From: CAVONB01 sp963697205
GTDB taxonomy: Bacteria; Pseudomonadota; Alphaproteobacteria; Rhizobiales; Hyphomicrobiaceae
Reading direction: 5' to 3'
Length of the DNA stretch: 64,000 nt
NCBI GenBank assembly: GCA_963697205.1
Contig: CAVONB010000006.1
Span: forward strand, 1-64,000
Below the pieces are notes generated by a model, which was given only the letters and a program-made list of their open reading frames with translations, did not search any database and was not told where the DNA came from. Below, in pieces: positions 33,972-43,036 of this stretch. Position 1 is the stretch's first letter, and each line of letters opens with the position of its first letter. Both the position numbers and the translations under genes were made by a program.

Positions 33972-36900
33972 TCAGGCGAGGCGGCCACTGGCATGAGCGA
34001 GGAACAGGTAGACCCGACCCGTCTCTGAGACCGCGTAGGTCTGCGCATTGCGGCCGCTCGGATCCTTCTGCTCGATCTCGCGCAGGATACGCTCGAAGTC
34101 GGCCAGATAGCGGTTCACAGTTTCCTGGAACACGCCGTCGTTCGCGTAGCGATGGCTGACCTCGTCGAACGTCTCGCGCCCGGCGGACGGATAGATACTG
34201 CGGACCATCACGCCACGCTGGCCGGCCCTGAGACGCGACCAGATCGCCGACGCTGTCGCCGCATCGAGCGCATTGGCGATCTGAGCGACCTCGATCATGT
34301 GGCCCCCGCCCTGCGCCATACCCTGCGCCGCCGCGGCGTCGCCGTGCTCTTCACCGACGGAGGCACGTGCCAGCAGGTCGCCGAGCGACCAGTTTTCGCG
34401 GGCCGATCCATTGTTGGCGGGGGCAGGCGTCCCGCGCGGCTCACGCGTCGGCTGCGCCTGCTGGCGCGCGGCAAGCTCCCGGCCGAGCCCGCTGGTGAGC
34501 GAACTGAGCGTCCGCGCACGGTCACCACTTGCCGCGCCCTGTGGTGCACCCTGCGGCCCGGTGTGTGGCGGGCTCTGCGGCGCGGCAGGCTGACGGGGAG
34601 CCGACACCGCTTGCGGGGCTGTGTGCGCGGGCGGGTGTGCCTGATGTTGCATCCCGCCGTGCTGTGGCGCGCCATGGGCGGCGGCCGCCGGATCGGAATA
34701 ATGCGGCGGCATGTAGCCCGTCGGCTCGGCGTGCACGTTGGTCGCATGGAGCGGCACGGGCGGCGACACGTCCCGGTTCTGCACCTGGCGGTGCGCCAGG
34801 CTCGAGAGCTGGTCGAGCGCGCGCAGTTGGTCCTGGAGTGAACGGCGCATCGCCTCTGCGCTTGCCTGCGCGGTTTGCGGCAGGGAATCGATCTGCTGGC
34901 GCAGACGCGACTGCTCCTGCTCGAGCGCTTCCACGGCGCGCTGTGCCCGCTGGCGCACCTCCAGCGACGTCTCGTCGACGCGATGGGTCAGAGAGCCCAG
35001 GTGCTGCGACATCTCCGTCTCGACGGTCGAGAACTTGGAGCGCAGATCCTCCAGCGCCCGCTGCGTCTCCGTGTCGGTCGACTGACGCAGCCGCTCCAGT
35101 TCCGCGATCGCGGCGAGCGAACGGCTCTCGGTGCCGCGCGAAATCTCCTCGGTCAGCGAGCGCGCACGCTGCTCGACATCGCTCAGCGAGCCCTCCAGCG
35201 ACGTCGAGTAGCCCTGCAGGAACTCGCCCATCTCGTCGGCCTTGCCGGAAAGCCGGTCGAGTGTGCGGTTGAGTTCGGCGTGGCGCTGCTGGAGCGTGTT
35301 GTCGATCCGGTAGTTGGCCGTCTCAAGAGACGTCGCCGCCCGCATGATCGCGCCGCCCTGCTGCTCGAAGCGGCCGGTGACGTTGTTGATCTGGACCAGC
35401 AGGTTTTCGGAGATGTTCTTCAGCATGTCGGACTGGCTCGCCAGCCCCTCGATCGCCTTCAGCGACTGGCGCGTGATGCTTTCGCTCGAACGGCGCACGG
35501 CGTTGATGCCGTTCATCAGCGTCTCGTCGAGTTCGATCGCCTGCTTGCCGACGACGTCCGACATGTTGCGCGCGTGGTCTTCCAGCGCCGCCGTCAGTGC
35601 CGCGGACCGCTCGCTGATCGCGCCGTCGATGGCCATCGTCGAGCGCAGGACGGATTCGTCGAAAATCTTGAGCCGCTCGGAGAACGCATCGTCCAGCGCG
35701 CGTGTGCGCTCCACGAGCTGCATGTCGAGCGCCTGCGTACGCGTTTCCATGCTCGTGTCGAGCGCGCGCGCGTATTCCTCCAGCACCGCTTCCAGTGTTT
35801 CCGTCCGCGTCGTCAGTGCGGCCTCGATCTCGCCCGAGCGCGCACCGAAGCGCTCGTCCAGGAGGCTCGCATGCCCCTCGAAGGCGTCCTGCATCTGCTG
35901 GGTGCGAACCTCAAGCGCGACACCCAGGCCGGAGGTGTAGTCTTCCAGCACGTTTTGCAGGCGCGAGGCATGACCGTCGAGGGTGGTTTCCAGCATGCCC
36001 GTCGAGGTCGAGATGCTCGACTGCAGCCGGTCCGTCGTCGTCGCCACGGTCGTTTCGAGCTGCCGCGAGGTGTCCGCGACCGCGCTCTCCAGCGCGGTCA
36101 GGTTCTGCCCCGCGCCGTCGATGATGGTGGTGAGTTTCAATTGCTGGTCGGAAAGCCGCTCGATCAGCGCCGGGATCTCGCTGCCGAGCCCGCGCAGCGT
36201 GTCGCTGACGCGCTCGCTGGTGTTGACCAGCGCATGGCGCTCGCCGGCAAGTTCCTGGATCAACCCGCGGATCTTGCGTTCGTTCTCCTCATAGGAGCGT
36301 TCGAGCGCGGAGACCTCGTTGTGCACGAGCGCTTCCAGCTCGCCGGCACGGCCCAGTGCGCGCGCCACGGCATCGTTCATGAACGACACTTGCCGGCGCA
36401 CGGCCTGGCCGAGCGAGGCGATCGACTGTTCGGCCATGCGGTCGGGCTCGGCCAGCCGGATGGCCACCTCGGTCATGGTCGAGGAGCGCAGCTTCAGCTC
36501 TTCCGTCCGCCACGCGAGTACCGCCAGGAACCAGAACAGGGTAACCGGCACGAAGATGGCAGCCACGATCAGCAGCGCGTTCGACCGCGCGATCACGTCG
36601 AACACGCTCGCCCCGTCACGCACGTGCGGATAAACCATCACCGCCGCGAAAACGAGCCATACGACGGTCCACAGTCCGCTGGCGACGGCCGCAAAGCGGA
36701 ACGGCTTGTCGGACGGCTTCTGTTCGAGGGCGTAGATCAGTCCGCCGATCGATGGCGCATCGTCGTTGGCAGCGATGCGCCCGCGCGTGGGTCCGGCTGG
36801 TCGCCGTCGCGCAAGACGTCGCGAGGGCGGCTCTGCGCCGGCATTTGCGCCGGCGTTTGCGGAAGTGTCGTCGGCGCCCTGCGCCGGCCGCAGCCGGTCG

Positions 36901-37079
36901 TCGCCAAGCGTACCGCCTGCGGAATCGGCCGGTTTGACGCCGGGCAGCGGCGGCGGCCCTGACAGCGCCTCATCGCGGCTGCCGACGCTGACGTCAGCTG
37001 TTCCAGACGCCGAAGAACCGTCGCTGGACATCCCCGAGTCCGCGCCGCCTTCGCGCTTTGGTTGATACTCTATTGCCAT
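33972..37079 (-). CDS. Large coiled-coil inner-membrane protein, unknown function
   Basis: This is a 1035-residue protein. The N-terminal ~125 residues are a disordered, Pro/Ala/Arg-rich cytoplasmic stretch. Two membrane helices follow (~128-151 and ~168-190). Residues ~195-790 are a very long alpha-helical region rich in Glu, Gln, Ser, Thr and Arg with imperfect heptad-like repeats (LETTLDGHASRLQNVLEDYT and related units), resembling methyl-accepting or tropomyosin-like coiled coils. A Pro/Gln/His-rich linker (~790-930) precedes a compact C-terminal domain (IANALDAATASAIWSRLRAGQRG, ending YLFLAHASGRLA). Similar architectures are known only as hypothetical proteins in Rhizobiales. A structural or polarity role is a guess. 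The frame remains open to 38576, but that part overlaps two good genes on the other strand. Confidence 0.85.
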   Translation of the reverse strand: MAIEYQPKREGGADSGMSSDGSSASGTADVSVGSRDEALSGPPPLPGVKPADSAGGTLGDDRLRPAQGADDTSANAGANAGAEPPSRRLARRRPAGPTRGRIAANDDAPSIGGLIYALEQKPSDKPFRFAAVASGLWTVVWLVFAAVMVYPHVRDGASVFDVIARSNALLIVAAIFVPVTLFWFLAVLAWRTEELKLRSSTMTEVAIRLAEPDRMAEQSIASLGQAVRRQVSFMNDAVARALGRAGELEALVHNEVSALERSYEENERKIRGLIQELAGERHALVNTSERVSDTLRGLGSEIPALIERLSDQQLKLTTIIDGAGQNLTALESAVADTSRQLETTVATTTDRLQSSISTSTGMLETTLDGHASRLQNVLEDYTSGLGVALEVRTQQMQDAFEGHASLLDERFGARSGEIEAALTTRTETLEAVLEEYARALDTSMETRTQALDMQLVERTRALDDAFSERLKIFDESVLRSTMAIDGAISERSAALTAALEDHARNMSDVVGKQAIELDETLMNGINAVRRSSESITRQSLKAIEGLASQSDMLKNISENLLVQINNVTGRFEQQGGAIMRAATSLETANYRIDNTLQQRHAELNRTLDRLSGKADEMGEFLQGYSTSLEGSLSDVEQRARSLTEEISRGTESRSLAAIAELERLRQSTDTETQRALEDLRSKFSTVETEMSQHLGSLTHRVDETSLEVRQRAQRAVEALEQEQSRLRQQIDSLPQTAQASAEAMRRSLQDQLRALDQLSSLAHRQVQNRDVSPPVPLHATNVHAEPTGYMPPHYSDPAAAAHGAPQHGGMQHQAHPPAHTAPQAVSAPRQPAAPQSPPHTGPQGAPQGAASGDRARTLSSLTSGLGRELAARQQAQPTREPRGTPAPANNGSARENWSLGDLLARASVGEEHGDAAAAQGMAQGGGHMIEVAQIANALDAATASAIWSRLRAGQRGVMVRSIYPSAGRETFDEVSHRYANDGVFQETVNRYLADFERILREIEQKDPSGRNAQTYAVSETGRVYLFLAHASGRLA

Positions 37080-37433
37080 CCGCCCGTCCGCAACCGACCC
37101 CCTTGGCGAGCATACCGCCACAGTCGGGACTTCATAGCCGAATTTCGAACCAGCGCACAGTCTTGCAGCCCGCCGCGCCACCGGCCTCCGGCGGCATCTG
37201 CAACGTGAGTCTCGGCCCCCCGCACCTCGCCAGTAGGCGCGGTTTGAGGCGAAAGCATGAAGCCCGCCGGACCGCTGCCGCCACGCCTTGCGCAATTGTG
37301 GAAAGTCTGTTGCCGGCAACGCCCTCGGTTTAACACCATGTTCGCGCTCTTGTGCTGCAATCTGCGGACAACGACGGCGCGCCCCGCCCCTGTGCGGCTG
37401 GTCGAGCGCCGCGGTGAGCCGCGAGGAGAGATC
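37080..37433. promoter_or_regulatory. Divergent promoter region with a 12-bp palindrome
   Basis: This gap separates the coiled-coil gene from the Hpt gene. It contains the perfect palindrome GTTGCCGGCAAC (37309-37320), about 115 bases before the Hpt start. It may be an operator, but I cannot name the factor. Confidence 0.35.
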
Positions 37434-37832
37434 ATGCGTCAAGCATCGCACACAGCAACCCTGGCCGAGCGCCCGGACGCCGCCGCCGCGCCGCACGCTT
37501 CGCCCGCCATCGATCTGGTGCACCTGGCACGCTACACGCTGGGCAATGTCGAGCTGGAACGAGAGATCCTCGATCTCTTCGCCGGCCAGGCGCCCTCGAC
37601 CCTCGACCGCCTGCGCAGTGCAGCGTGCGAGCGCACCTGGCACGAGGCGGCCCACACCATGAAGGGGTCTGCACGTGCCGTCGGCGCCTGGCGCCTGGCT
37701 GAGGCCGCCGCCGCCGTGGAGCGGATCGAAGCATGGCGGACCGCCAAGGCCAAGGCCGCAGCCGTCGCTTCGGTCGAAACGGCGCTGGCGGAGGCGACAG
37801 CCTTCATCACCGACTTGAACGCCAGCGATTGA
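37434..37832 (+). CDS. Histidine phosphotransfer (Hpt) domain protein
   Basis: This is a 132-residue protein. Residues ~25-110 form an Hpt four-helix bundle: VHLARYTLGNVELEREILDLFAGQAPSTLDRL, then AAHTMKGSARAVGAWRLAEAAAAVE, where the His of HxxKGSA is the phosphoacceptor. Hpt proteins relay phosphate from hybrid kinases to response regulators. No kinase or regulator lies next to it, so partners are unknown. ATG 37434 has the strong site GAGGAGAG. Confidence 0.9.
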   Translation: MRQASHTATLAERPDAAAAPHASPAIDLVHLARYTLGNVELEREILDLFAGQAPSTLDRLRSAACERTWHEAAHTMKGSARAVGAWRLAEAAAAVERIEAWRTAKAKAAAVASVETALAEATAFITDLNASD

Positions 37833-37852
37833 CGCGGCCCGGTCGCGGCCCA

Positions 37853-37872
37853 TCCCGTCCCGTCCCGTCCCG
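37853..37872. repeat. Short tandem repeat, TCCCG x4
   Basis: Four exact copies of TCCCG lie just after the Hpt gene. It is a possible slippage site with no known role. Confidence 0.7.
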
Positions 37873-38072
37873 CCACAGGCCTGCGACCGACGGCGCCGGG
37901 ACAGTTGCCCCCACTCGCTTGATTTATCGGGCGGGATTGCCCATTGTCCGGCCGTCACGCAACAGAACGGCCGCTGGATCACGTGTCCGGCAGTAGGCCT
38001 GCGCGAGCGCCGGCGCTCTGCCGGAGCGGCAGGGCCAACCCGATGGCCGCCAGCAGGGGATGCGCCGATCCG

Positions 38073-38393
38073 ATGGCGAAGATCACGTTCATCCAGCCCG
38101 ACGGCAGCCGTCAGGTCGTCGATACCGAGCCCGGCAATACGGTGATGGAAGCGGCCAAGAAGGCCCTCGTCCCCGGCATCGAGGCCGAGTGCGGTGGTGC
38201 CTGCGCGTGCGCCACCTGCCACGTCTACGTGGACGACGCCTGGCGCGACAAGACCGGCAAGCCCTCCGAGATGGAGGAGGACATGCTCGACTTCGCCTTC
38301 GATGTCCGCGACAGCTCGCGTCTGTCCTGTCAGATCAAGGTGACCGCCGAGCTCGACGGCCTGATCGTCGCCGTGCCGGCCAAGCAGTTCTGA
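38073..38393 (+). CDS. 2Fe-2S ferredoxin (adrenodoxin/ISC type)
   Basis: This 106-residue ferredoxin has cluster ligands ECGGACACATCHVYVDDAW (C-x5-C-x2-C) and a fourth Cys in SRLSCQIKV. MEEDMLDFAFDVRDSS is the partner-binding acidic patch of this class. I use ATG 38073, which fits the family N-terminus MAKITFIQPDG; upstream in-frame ATGs exist. The ferredoxin reductase follows after 28 bases, so the two likely form one electron-transfer chain. Confidence 0.93.
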   Translation: MAKITFIQPDGSRQVVDTEPGNTVMEAAKKALVPGIEAECGGACACATCHVYVDDAWRDKTGKPSEMEEDMLDFAFDVRDSSRLSCQIKVTAELDGLIVAVPAKQF

Positions 38394-38421
38394 TGACAGG
38401 CAGGCAGCCAGGACGGCCGGT

Positions 38422-39495
38422 ATGAGCGAGCAAGCATCCGCGCCAGTGACCGCGCCAGTGACCGCGCCCGGCGAGCACATAGCTTGCGATGCGCTGATCA
38501 TCGGCGCCGGCCCTTGCGGCCTTTTTTCCGTATTCGAGCTTGGCCTGCTCGACATTCGCGCCCACGTCGTCGACATCCTCGACCGCCCAGGCGGCCAGTG
38601 CGCCGAGCTCTATCCCGAAAAACCGATCTACGACATTCCCGGCTTGCCGATCGTCACAGGTCAGGAGCTGACCGACCGGCTGATGGAGCAGATCAAGCCG
38701 TTCGCGCCGACGTTTCATCTCGGCCAGCGCATCGACCAACTCACGCGCCTGCCCGATGGCCGCTTCCGTCTCGTGACGGATCGCGACACGGTGTTCGAGG
38801 CCAGGGTCGTCGTCATCGCGGCCGGTGGCGGGTCCTTCACCCCGAAGCGTCCCCCATTGGAGGGCATCGAGGCCTTCGAAGGCACGAGCGTGCACTACGC
38901 CGTGCGCCGCATGGATGATTTCCGCGACCAGGATGTGCTGATCGTCGGCGGTGGCGACAGCGCGCTCGATTGGACGCTGAGCCTCGCCCCGCCGCACGCA
39001 CGCACGCTGACGCTGCTGCATCGCCGCGACGAGTTCCGCGCCGCGCCGCATTCCGTCGAGCAGATGCGCGCGCTCGTCGCCGAGGGCCGTGTCCGCCTGA
39101 AGATCGGACAGGTGACGGCGCTCGAAGGCGACGGCGGACGCCTCTCGGCGGTCAAGTTGCGCACCAAGGACGGCGAGGAGACGCTGCCGGTCACGGCCAT
39201 GCTGCCGTTCTTCGGGCTCACGATGAAGCTCGGCCCGGTCGCCGATTGGGGACTGAACCTGGAAGAAAACCTGATCCCGGTCGACACCGAGCGCTTCGAG
39301 ACCAGCGAGCCCGGCATCTTCGCCATCGGAGACATCAACCGCTATCCGGGCAAACTGAAGCTAATCCTGTCCGGCTTCCACGAAGGCGCACTGATGGCGC
39401 AGGCCGCGCACCGCCTCGTCTACCCCGACAAGAAGGTGCTGTTTCAGTACACGACGTCGTCTTCGAGCCTGCAAAAGAAGCTCGGCGTGCGCTGA
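38422..39495 (+). CDS. Ferredoxin--NADP+ reductase (thioredoxin-reductase-like type)
   Basis: This is a 357-residue flavoprotein of the TrxR-like FNR family (YumC type). The FAD loop is ALIIGAGPCGLFSVFELG, the NAD(P)H loop VLIVGGGDSALDWTL, and the C-terminal FAD block EPGIFAIGDINRYPGKLKLILSGFHEGALMAQAAHR. No CxxC redox pair is present, which separates it from thioredoxin reductase. A short duplication near the N-terminus repeats the codons for PVTA. It lies directly behind the 2Fe-2S ferredoxin, its probable partner. Confidence 0.92.
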   Translation: MSEQASAPVTAPVTAPGEHIACDALIIGAGPCGLFSVFELGLLDIRAHVVDILDRPGGQCAELYPEKPIYDIPGLPIVTGQELTDRLMEQIKPFAPTFHLGQRIDQLTRLPDGRFRLVTDRDTVFEARVVVIAAGGGSFTPKRPPLEGIEAFEGTSVHYAVRRMDDFRDQDVLIVGGGDSALDWTLSLAPPHARTLTLLHRRDEFRAAPHSVEQMRALVAEGRVRLKIGQVTALEGDGGRLSAVKLRTKDGEETLPVTAMLPFFGLTMKLGPVADWGLNLEENLIPVDTERFETSEPGIFAIGDINRYPGKLKLILSGFHEGALMAQAAHRLVYPDKKVLFQYTTSSSSLQKKLGVR

Positions 39496-39535
39496 TCTCC
39501 GCTGCCGTCGTGGCGTGAGGAAGGAGGTGTGCCGG

Positions 39536-39932
39536 CTACATGTGCGCCATTTCGACGACGCTCAGCGCCACCAGAACGGCCACCGACAGCCACAGGCTGA
39601 GACGCCCACGCCGGCTCACGCCCGCGCTTCCGCCCATCAGGTGTGCCGCAATCATCATCGCCGCGATGAGATTGACTACCACCGCGCCCGCGAGCGCTAG
39701 GCCCTTGCCGCCGGTGAGCCGGGATTCCATGTAGAGGGTCGCCGCCAAGCCGACCAGCGTCGCACCGAGCAGCCGCGGCCAGAACCCCGAACTCGTCGCT
39801 GCGCGGCAGCCCCAGTACCTTGATGACGGTCAGCGGCATCAGAACCAGCGCCACGCCGACGCCGAGCTTCAACAAAACCTCGATAGCGAAAACCTGCAGC
39901 ACGCGTATTGACCGATCTGCAAGGCGGCGCAT
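39536..39932 (-). CDS. Small four-helix membrane protein, one apparent one-base insertion
   Basis: Joined across a G4 run near 39788, the protein is about 131 residues. It reads VFAIEVLLKLGVGVALVLMPLTVIKVLGLPRSDEFG, then FWPRLLGATLVGLAATLYMESRLTGGKG, LALAGAVVVNLIAAMMIAAHLM and LSLWLSVAVLVALSVVEM, giving about four membrane helices. The two halves are only continuous if one base is removed, and they clearly belong to one protein. Family unknown. It is convergent with the ferredoxin reductase. Confidence 0.65.
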
Positions 39933-40003
39933 GCCACAAGTGCTGCGCACGTTGTTGCGCAGCGGCGGCCGCGAATGCGGACAGCCGTGAACGTCGCCGA
40001 TGG

Positions 40004-40582
40004 CTACAGCGAGTTCTTGGGCCGTCCGGTGATGTCGTAGAAGGAATCAGCCGTGGTCGGCTTCTCGCAATCCGGACAGTCGTTGCTGAACAGACCGCCG
40101 AAGATGCCGTCGTCCTTCTTCACGGCGACCTGCTTGGTCTGACGGATCGAGTAGTCGCCGGCCAGATGCCGGGTCAGATCCGCCTTGATCTGGTTGGTGC
40201 GCTGCTCCGTGCAGTAGTCGCCCTGGCCCGAAATCGCCTTCAGCACGCCGGAGTGCGCCGCGTCGTAGGCCTTCTCCAGATTCGCCATCTGGTCGATTGG
40301 CAGACCGCCCGTCGCCTCGGAGGCGAGGTAGCCCGATCTCAGCCGTGCCGGGTCGAAGTTATAGCCACACTTCGTGGCCCGGGCCGACACTGCGGCCACC
40401 TCCAGCGCGCGCGCCTGCGGCGTCGCCGGCGCGGCGGGTGCGGCTGCTGCGGCGGGCTTTGCCTTGTTGGAGCCAAACAGGCTCGCCGTGGTGAGCTCGT
40501 TTCCGCTGCCCGCGCACCCCGCCAGCAGAAGACCTGCCACGGCAAGTGCGGCGGCGGAGCCGACCGGTCGATATGAAGTCAT
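40004..40582 (-). CDS. Predicted lipoprotein, unknown function
   Basis: This is a 192-residue protein with a type II signal peptide: VGSAAALAVAGLLLAGCAGS has lipobox LAGC. A low-complexity Ala/Pro spacer (~40-60) precedes a domain with four further Cys (TKCGYNFDP, GDYCTEQ, DCPDCEKP), probably disulfide-linked in the periplasm. The GGGGGG-type site precedes ATG 40582. I do not recognise the family. The upstream gene on the same strand is the VWA protein. Confidence 0.75.
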   Translation of the reverse strand: MTSYRPVGSAAALAVAGLLLAGCAGSGNELTTASLFGSNKAKPAAAAAPAAPATPQARALEVAAVSARATKCGYNFDPARLRSGYLASEATGGLPIDQMANLEKAYDAAHSGVLKAISGQGDYCTEQRTNQIKADLTRHLAGDYSIRQTKQVAVKKDDGIFGGLFSNDCPDCEKPTTADSFYDITGRPKNSL

Positions 40583-40711
40583 GAGGCGTTCCCCCCTTGG
40601 GACGTCCAGACCCTTCCATGGGCCTTCCCGCAGGATTCGTCAATGCACGCGGATTATGCGCCTGTTGGTCCGGAAACGAAAGCCGGACCGCGCCGCAAGC
40701 AGGGCCCACGT

Positions 40712-41891
40712 TCAGCGCATCAGCTCGCGCATCGCTTGGTCGAGACCGTCCAGCGTCAGCGGGTACATGCGCCCGTCCACGAGCTGCTGCACGAGCTTGA
40801 TCGACGGCGTCCAGCCCCAATGATCGGCCGGAACGGGATTGAGCCACACGCACTGCTCGTAGATGCCGGTCACGCGCCGCAGCCAATCCGCTCCAGCCTC
40901 TTCGTTCATGTGTTCTACCGACCCGCCCGGCATCGTGACCTCGTAGGGGCTCATCGAGGCGTCGCCGACGAAGATCACCTTGTAGTCGGCCGGATAGGTG
41001 TGCAGCACGTCCCACGTCGGCGTGCGCTCCGAGAAGCGGCGATGGTTGTCCTTCCACACGAACTCGTAGAGGCAGTTGTGGAAGTAGTAGTACTCCAGAT
41101 GCTTGAACTCGGTGCGCGCCGCCGAGAACAGCTCCTCCGCCGTCTTGATGTGCCAGTCCATCGAGCCGCCGACGTCGAAGAACATCAGCACCTTGACCGT
41201 GTTGCGCCGTTCCGGCCGCAGGTGGATGTCGAGATAGCCCTTGTGCGCGGTGCCCTTGATCGTGCCGTCGAGGTCGAGCTCTTCGGCCGCGCCCTCGCGC
41301 GCGAATTTCCTGCAGCCGCCTGAGCGCCACCTTGATGTTGCGCGTGCCCAGCTCCACCGTGTCGTCGAGATCCTTGAACTCGCGCTTGTCCCAGACCTTC
41401 ACGGCGCGGAAGTTCCGGTTCTCTTTCTGCCCGATGCGCACGCCCGCAGGATTGTAGCCATCCGCGCCGAAGGGCGATGTGCCGCCCGTGCCGATCCACT
41501 TCGATCCGCCCTGATGGCGTCCCTTTTGCTCGGCGAGGCGCTTTTTCAGCTCCTCCATGATCTTTTCCCAGCCACCGAGCGCCTCGATCTTCTTCTTGTC
41601 CTCCTCGCTCAGGTAGAGCTGCGACACGCTGCGCAGCCAATCCTCGGGGATCTCGGCGCCGTCCACGGTCTCGCTCATCAGTTCCAGGCCCTTGAACACG
41701 TGCCCGAACACCTGGTCGAACCTGTCGAGGTGGCGCTCGTCCTTCACCAGGGCTGCGCGCGACAGGTAATAGAAATCCTCCACCCGCTGGCCCGCGAGGT
41801 CCGCCTCGAGCGCCTGCATCAGTGTCAGGTATTCCTTCAGCGTCACCGGGATGCGGGCGGCCTTGAGCTCGGTAAAGAACGTGACGAACAT
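40712..41891 (-). CDS. VWA-domain (CoxE-like) protein, one apparent one-base insertion
   Basis: The N-terminal part (FFTELKAARIPVTLKEYLTLMQALEADLA to ELGTRNIKVALRRLQ) and the C-terminal part (LMFFDVGGSMDWHIKTAEELFSAARTEF to LDQAMRELMR) match the ~390-residue VWA CoxE-like proteins common in proteobacteria. The metal site is FFDVGGS (DxGxS MIDAS variant). The parts join after removing one base near 41310, giving KFAREGAAEELDLDGT between them. Such proteins often work with a MoxR-type AAA+ ATPase as chaperones, but none is adjacent here. Confidence 0.8.
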
Positions 41892-41992
41892 GGCGTGGGC
41901 TGCGTCCGGTTCGGTTTGAGCCAGCGTTCAAGATTGCGGTGCCGCGCGCCTCAGTCAAGCGGTCGGCCTGGGTCCCCGGCCGATACGGGGGA

Positions 41993-42421
41993 TCACGTCT
42001 CGATGTTGCGCGGGCGTCGGCGGATGAAGCCCTGCCACAAGATCGTGAAGAACACCGCGGCAAATGCCAGCGAGTGCGTGAACATCACGGTCTGCGGTCC
42101 GGTATCGAAGCGCGCGTTGACGAAATGCGCCCTGAACAGCGGCCTGATGCCGGCCAGGCTGCCGAAGCTGGAGCGATACTGGTCGTGCAGGGCGTCGAGC
42201 AGCTGATAGGCCGTCATCAGCGCCCCTGCGTTGATCCAGTCGAAGGTTCCGATGGCCACCAGGATCAGGAACTTGGCGAAGATGTTGAGCTCCTCCACGA
42301 CGTGATCATAGATCATCAACAAGGCGAACACCGCCAGCTGCGCGCTGACGAAGAACTGCCAGATGAAGTCGATCTGCGACCGTGCCCCCACGATCGCTTC
42401 CACCAGCGCCTGCTGTTCCAT
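41993..42421 (-). CDS. Small membrane protein, unknown function
   Basis: This 142-residue protein has about three or four hydrophobic helices: FIWQFFVSAQLAVFALLMIYD, FLILVAIGTFDWINAGALMTAYQLL and VMFTHSLAFAAVFFTILWQGF. It has a strong ribosome site, GGGAGGAG, before ATG 42421. It ends with a basic tail (RRRPRNIET). No family is recognised. The next gene on this strand is the VWA protein. Confidence 0.7.
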   Translation of the reverse strand: MEQQALVEAIVGARSQIDFIWQFFVSAQLAVFALLMIYDHVVEELNIFAKFLILVAIGTFDWINAGALMTAYQLLDALHDQYRSSFGSLAGIRPLFRAHFVNARFDTGPQTVMFTHSLAFAAVFFTILWQGFIRRRPRNIET

Positions 42422-42747
42422 CGTCTCCTCCCACCCTTCGCCCGGATGCGGTCTCCGCCCCTGGCATCCCTCAGCCGCTCGTGTCGCACATCTGACCTTC
42501 GGCGCCCGGTCGCAGCTGATCTCGAAGCCAAACGTCCGATGAAAAAAGATACTCTAAAATCATGGGCTTGTGAGTGCTCTTCATCATTCCGGCGCCTGCG
42601 CGCGAGAGCCCGGCAACGCAAAGCAAGTGTCGGAACCCGACCACCAGCGCGCCCGGTCGGGCCGGCTCACCTCGTTTGAGCATGAATGGCGGCTTAAGGC
42701 GATGACGCGTCCGCCACGCAGCAGCTATGCAGTTTTGGACCATCGGA

Positions 42748-42785
42748 TTTTGCGCTGCGATATCATATCTTGTTGCAGCGCAAAA
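42748..42785. promoter_or_regulatory. Long inverted repeat upstream of opgG
   Basis: TTTTGCGCTGC and GCAGCGCAAAA are perfect 11-bp arms around a 16-base AT-rich centre that itself contains GATATCATATC. The T/A outer ends are the wrong way round for a terminator on either strand, so a protein-binding site is more likely. Factor unknown. Confidence 0.55.
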
Positions 42786-42842
42786 GCCGGGTTGACCGCC
42801 CGAGTTGCGTCGACGGACGAGTTGCCCCCCAAGGCGCGTCTC

Positions 42843-42868
42843 CGATTGTGAAAATGCTGCCACAATCG
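42843..42868. promoter_or_regulatory. Second inverted repeat upstream of opgG
   Basis: CGATTGTG and CACAATCG are perfect 8-bp arms separated by 10 bases, about 170 bases before the opgG start. It is a possible operator for glucan synthesis. Confidence 0.45.
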
Positions 42869-43036
42869 CAACTTAGAAAGTCGTCGCAAGGGACTGGAAG
42901 GGAGCCTGCCGGCAGGCAGGGTTCGGTAAGCGGGGGCGCGGCCCCGGCAGTGGCGGCACGGCGAGTGCTGCTTGAACGCATGATGCTTTGTGCGCGTTGA
43001 GCGTTCGGCGTTGAAGTCGAAAAACGGACAATCAGG

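Larger units (their letters stand above)
42422..43036. other. Regulatory region upstream of opgG
   Basis: This is a 615-base gap between divergent genes. Two inverted repeats (42748-42785 and 42843-42868) lie within 290 bases of opgG and are listed separately. I see no convincing gene in the left part. Confidence 0.5.

Noticed and set aside
34875..36962. 695-codon plus-strand frame opposite the coiled-coil gene
   Set aside because: It is an antisense mirror of the repetitive helical gene. No start signal or recognisable domain.
37080..38576. Upstream extension of the coiled-coil frame to ~1534 codons
   Set aside because: The added part lies opposite the Hpt and ferredoxin genes and has no similarity to the protein's domains. 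The ATG at 37079 gives a sensible N-terminus.
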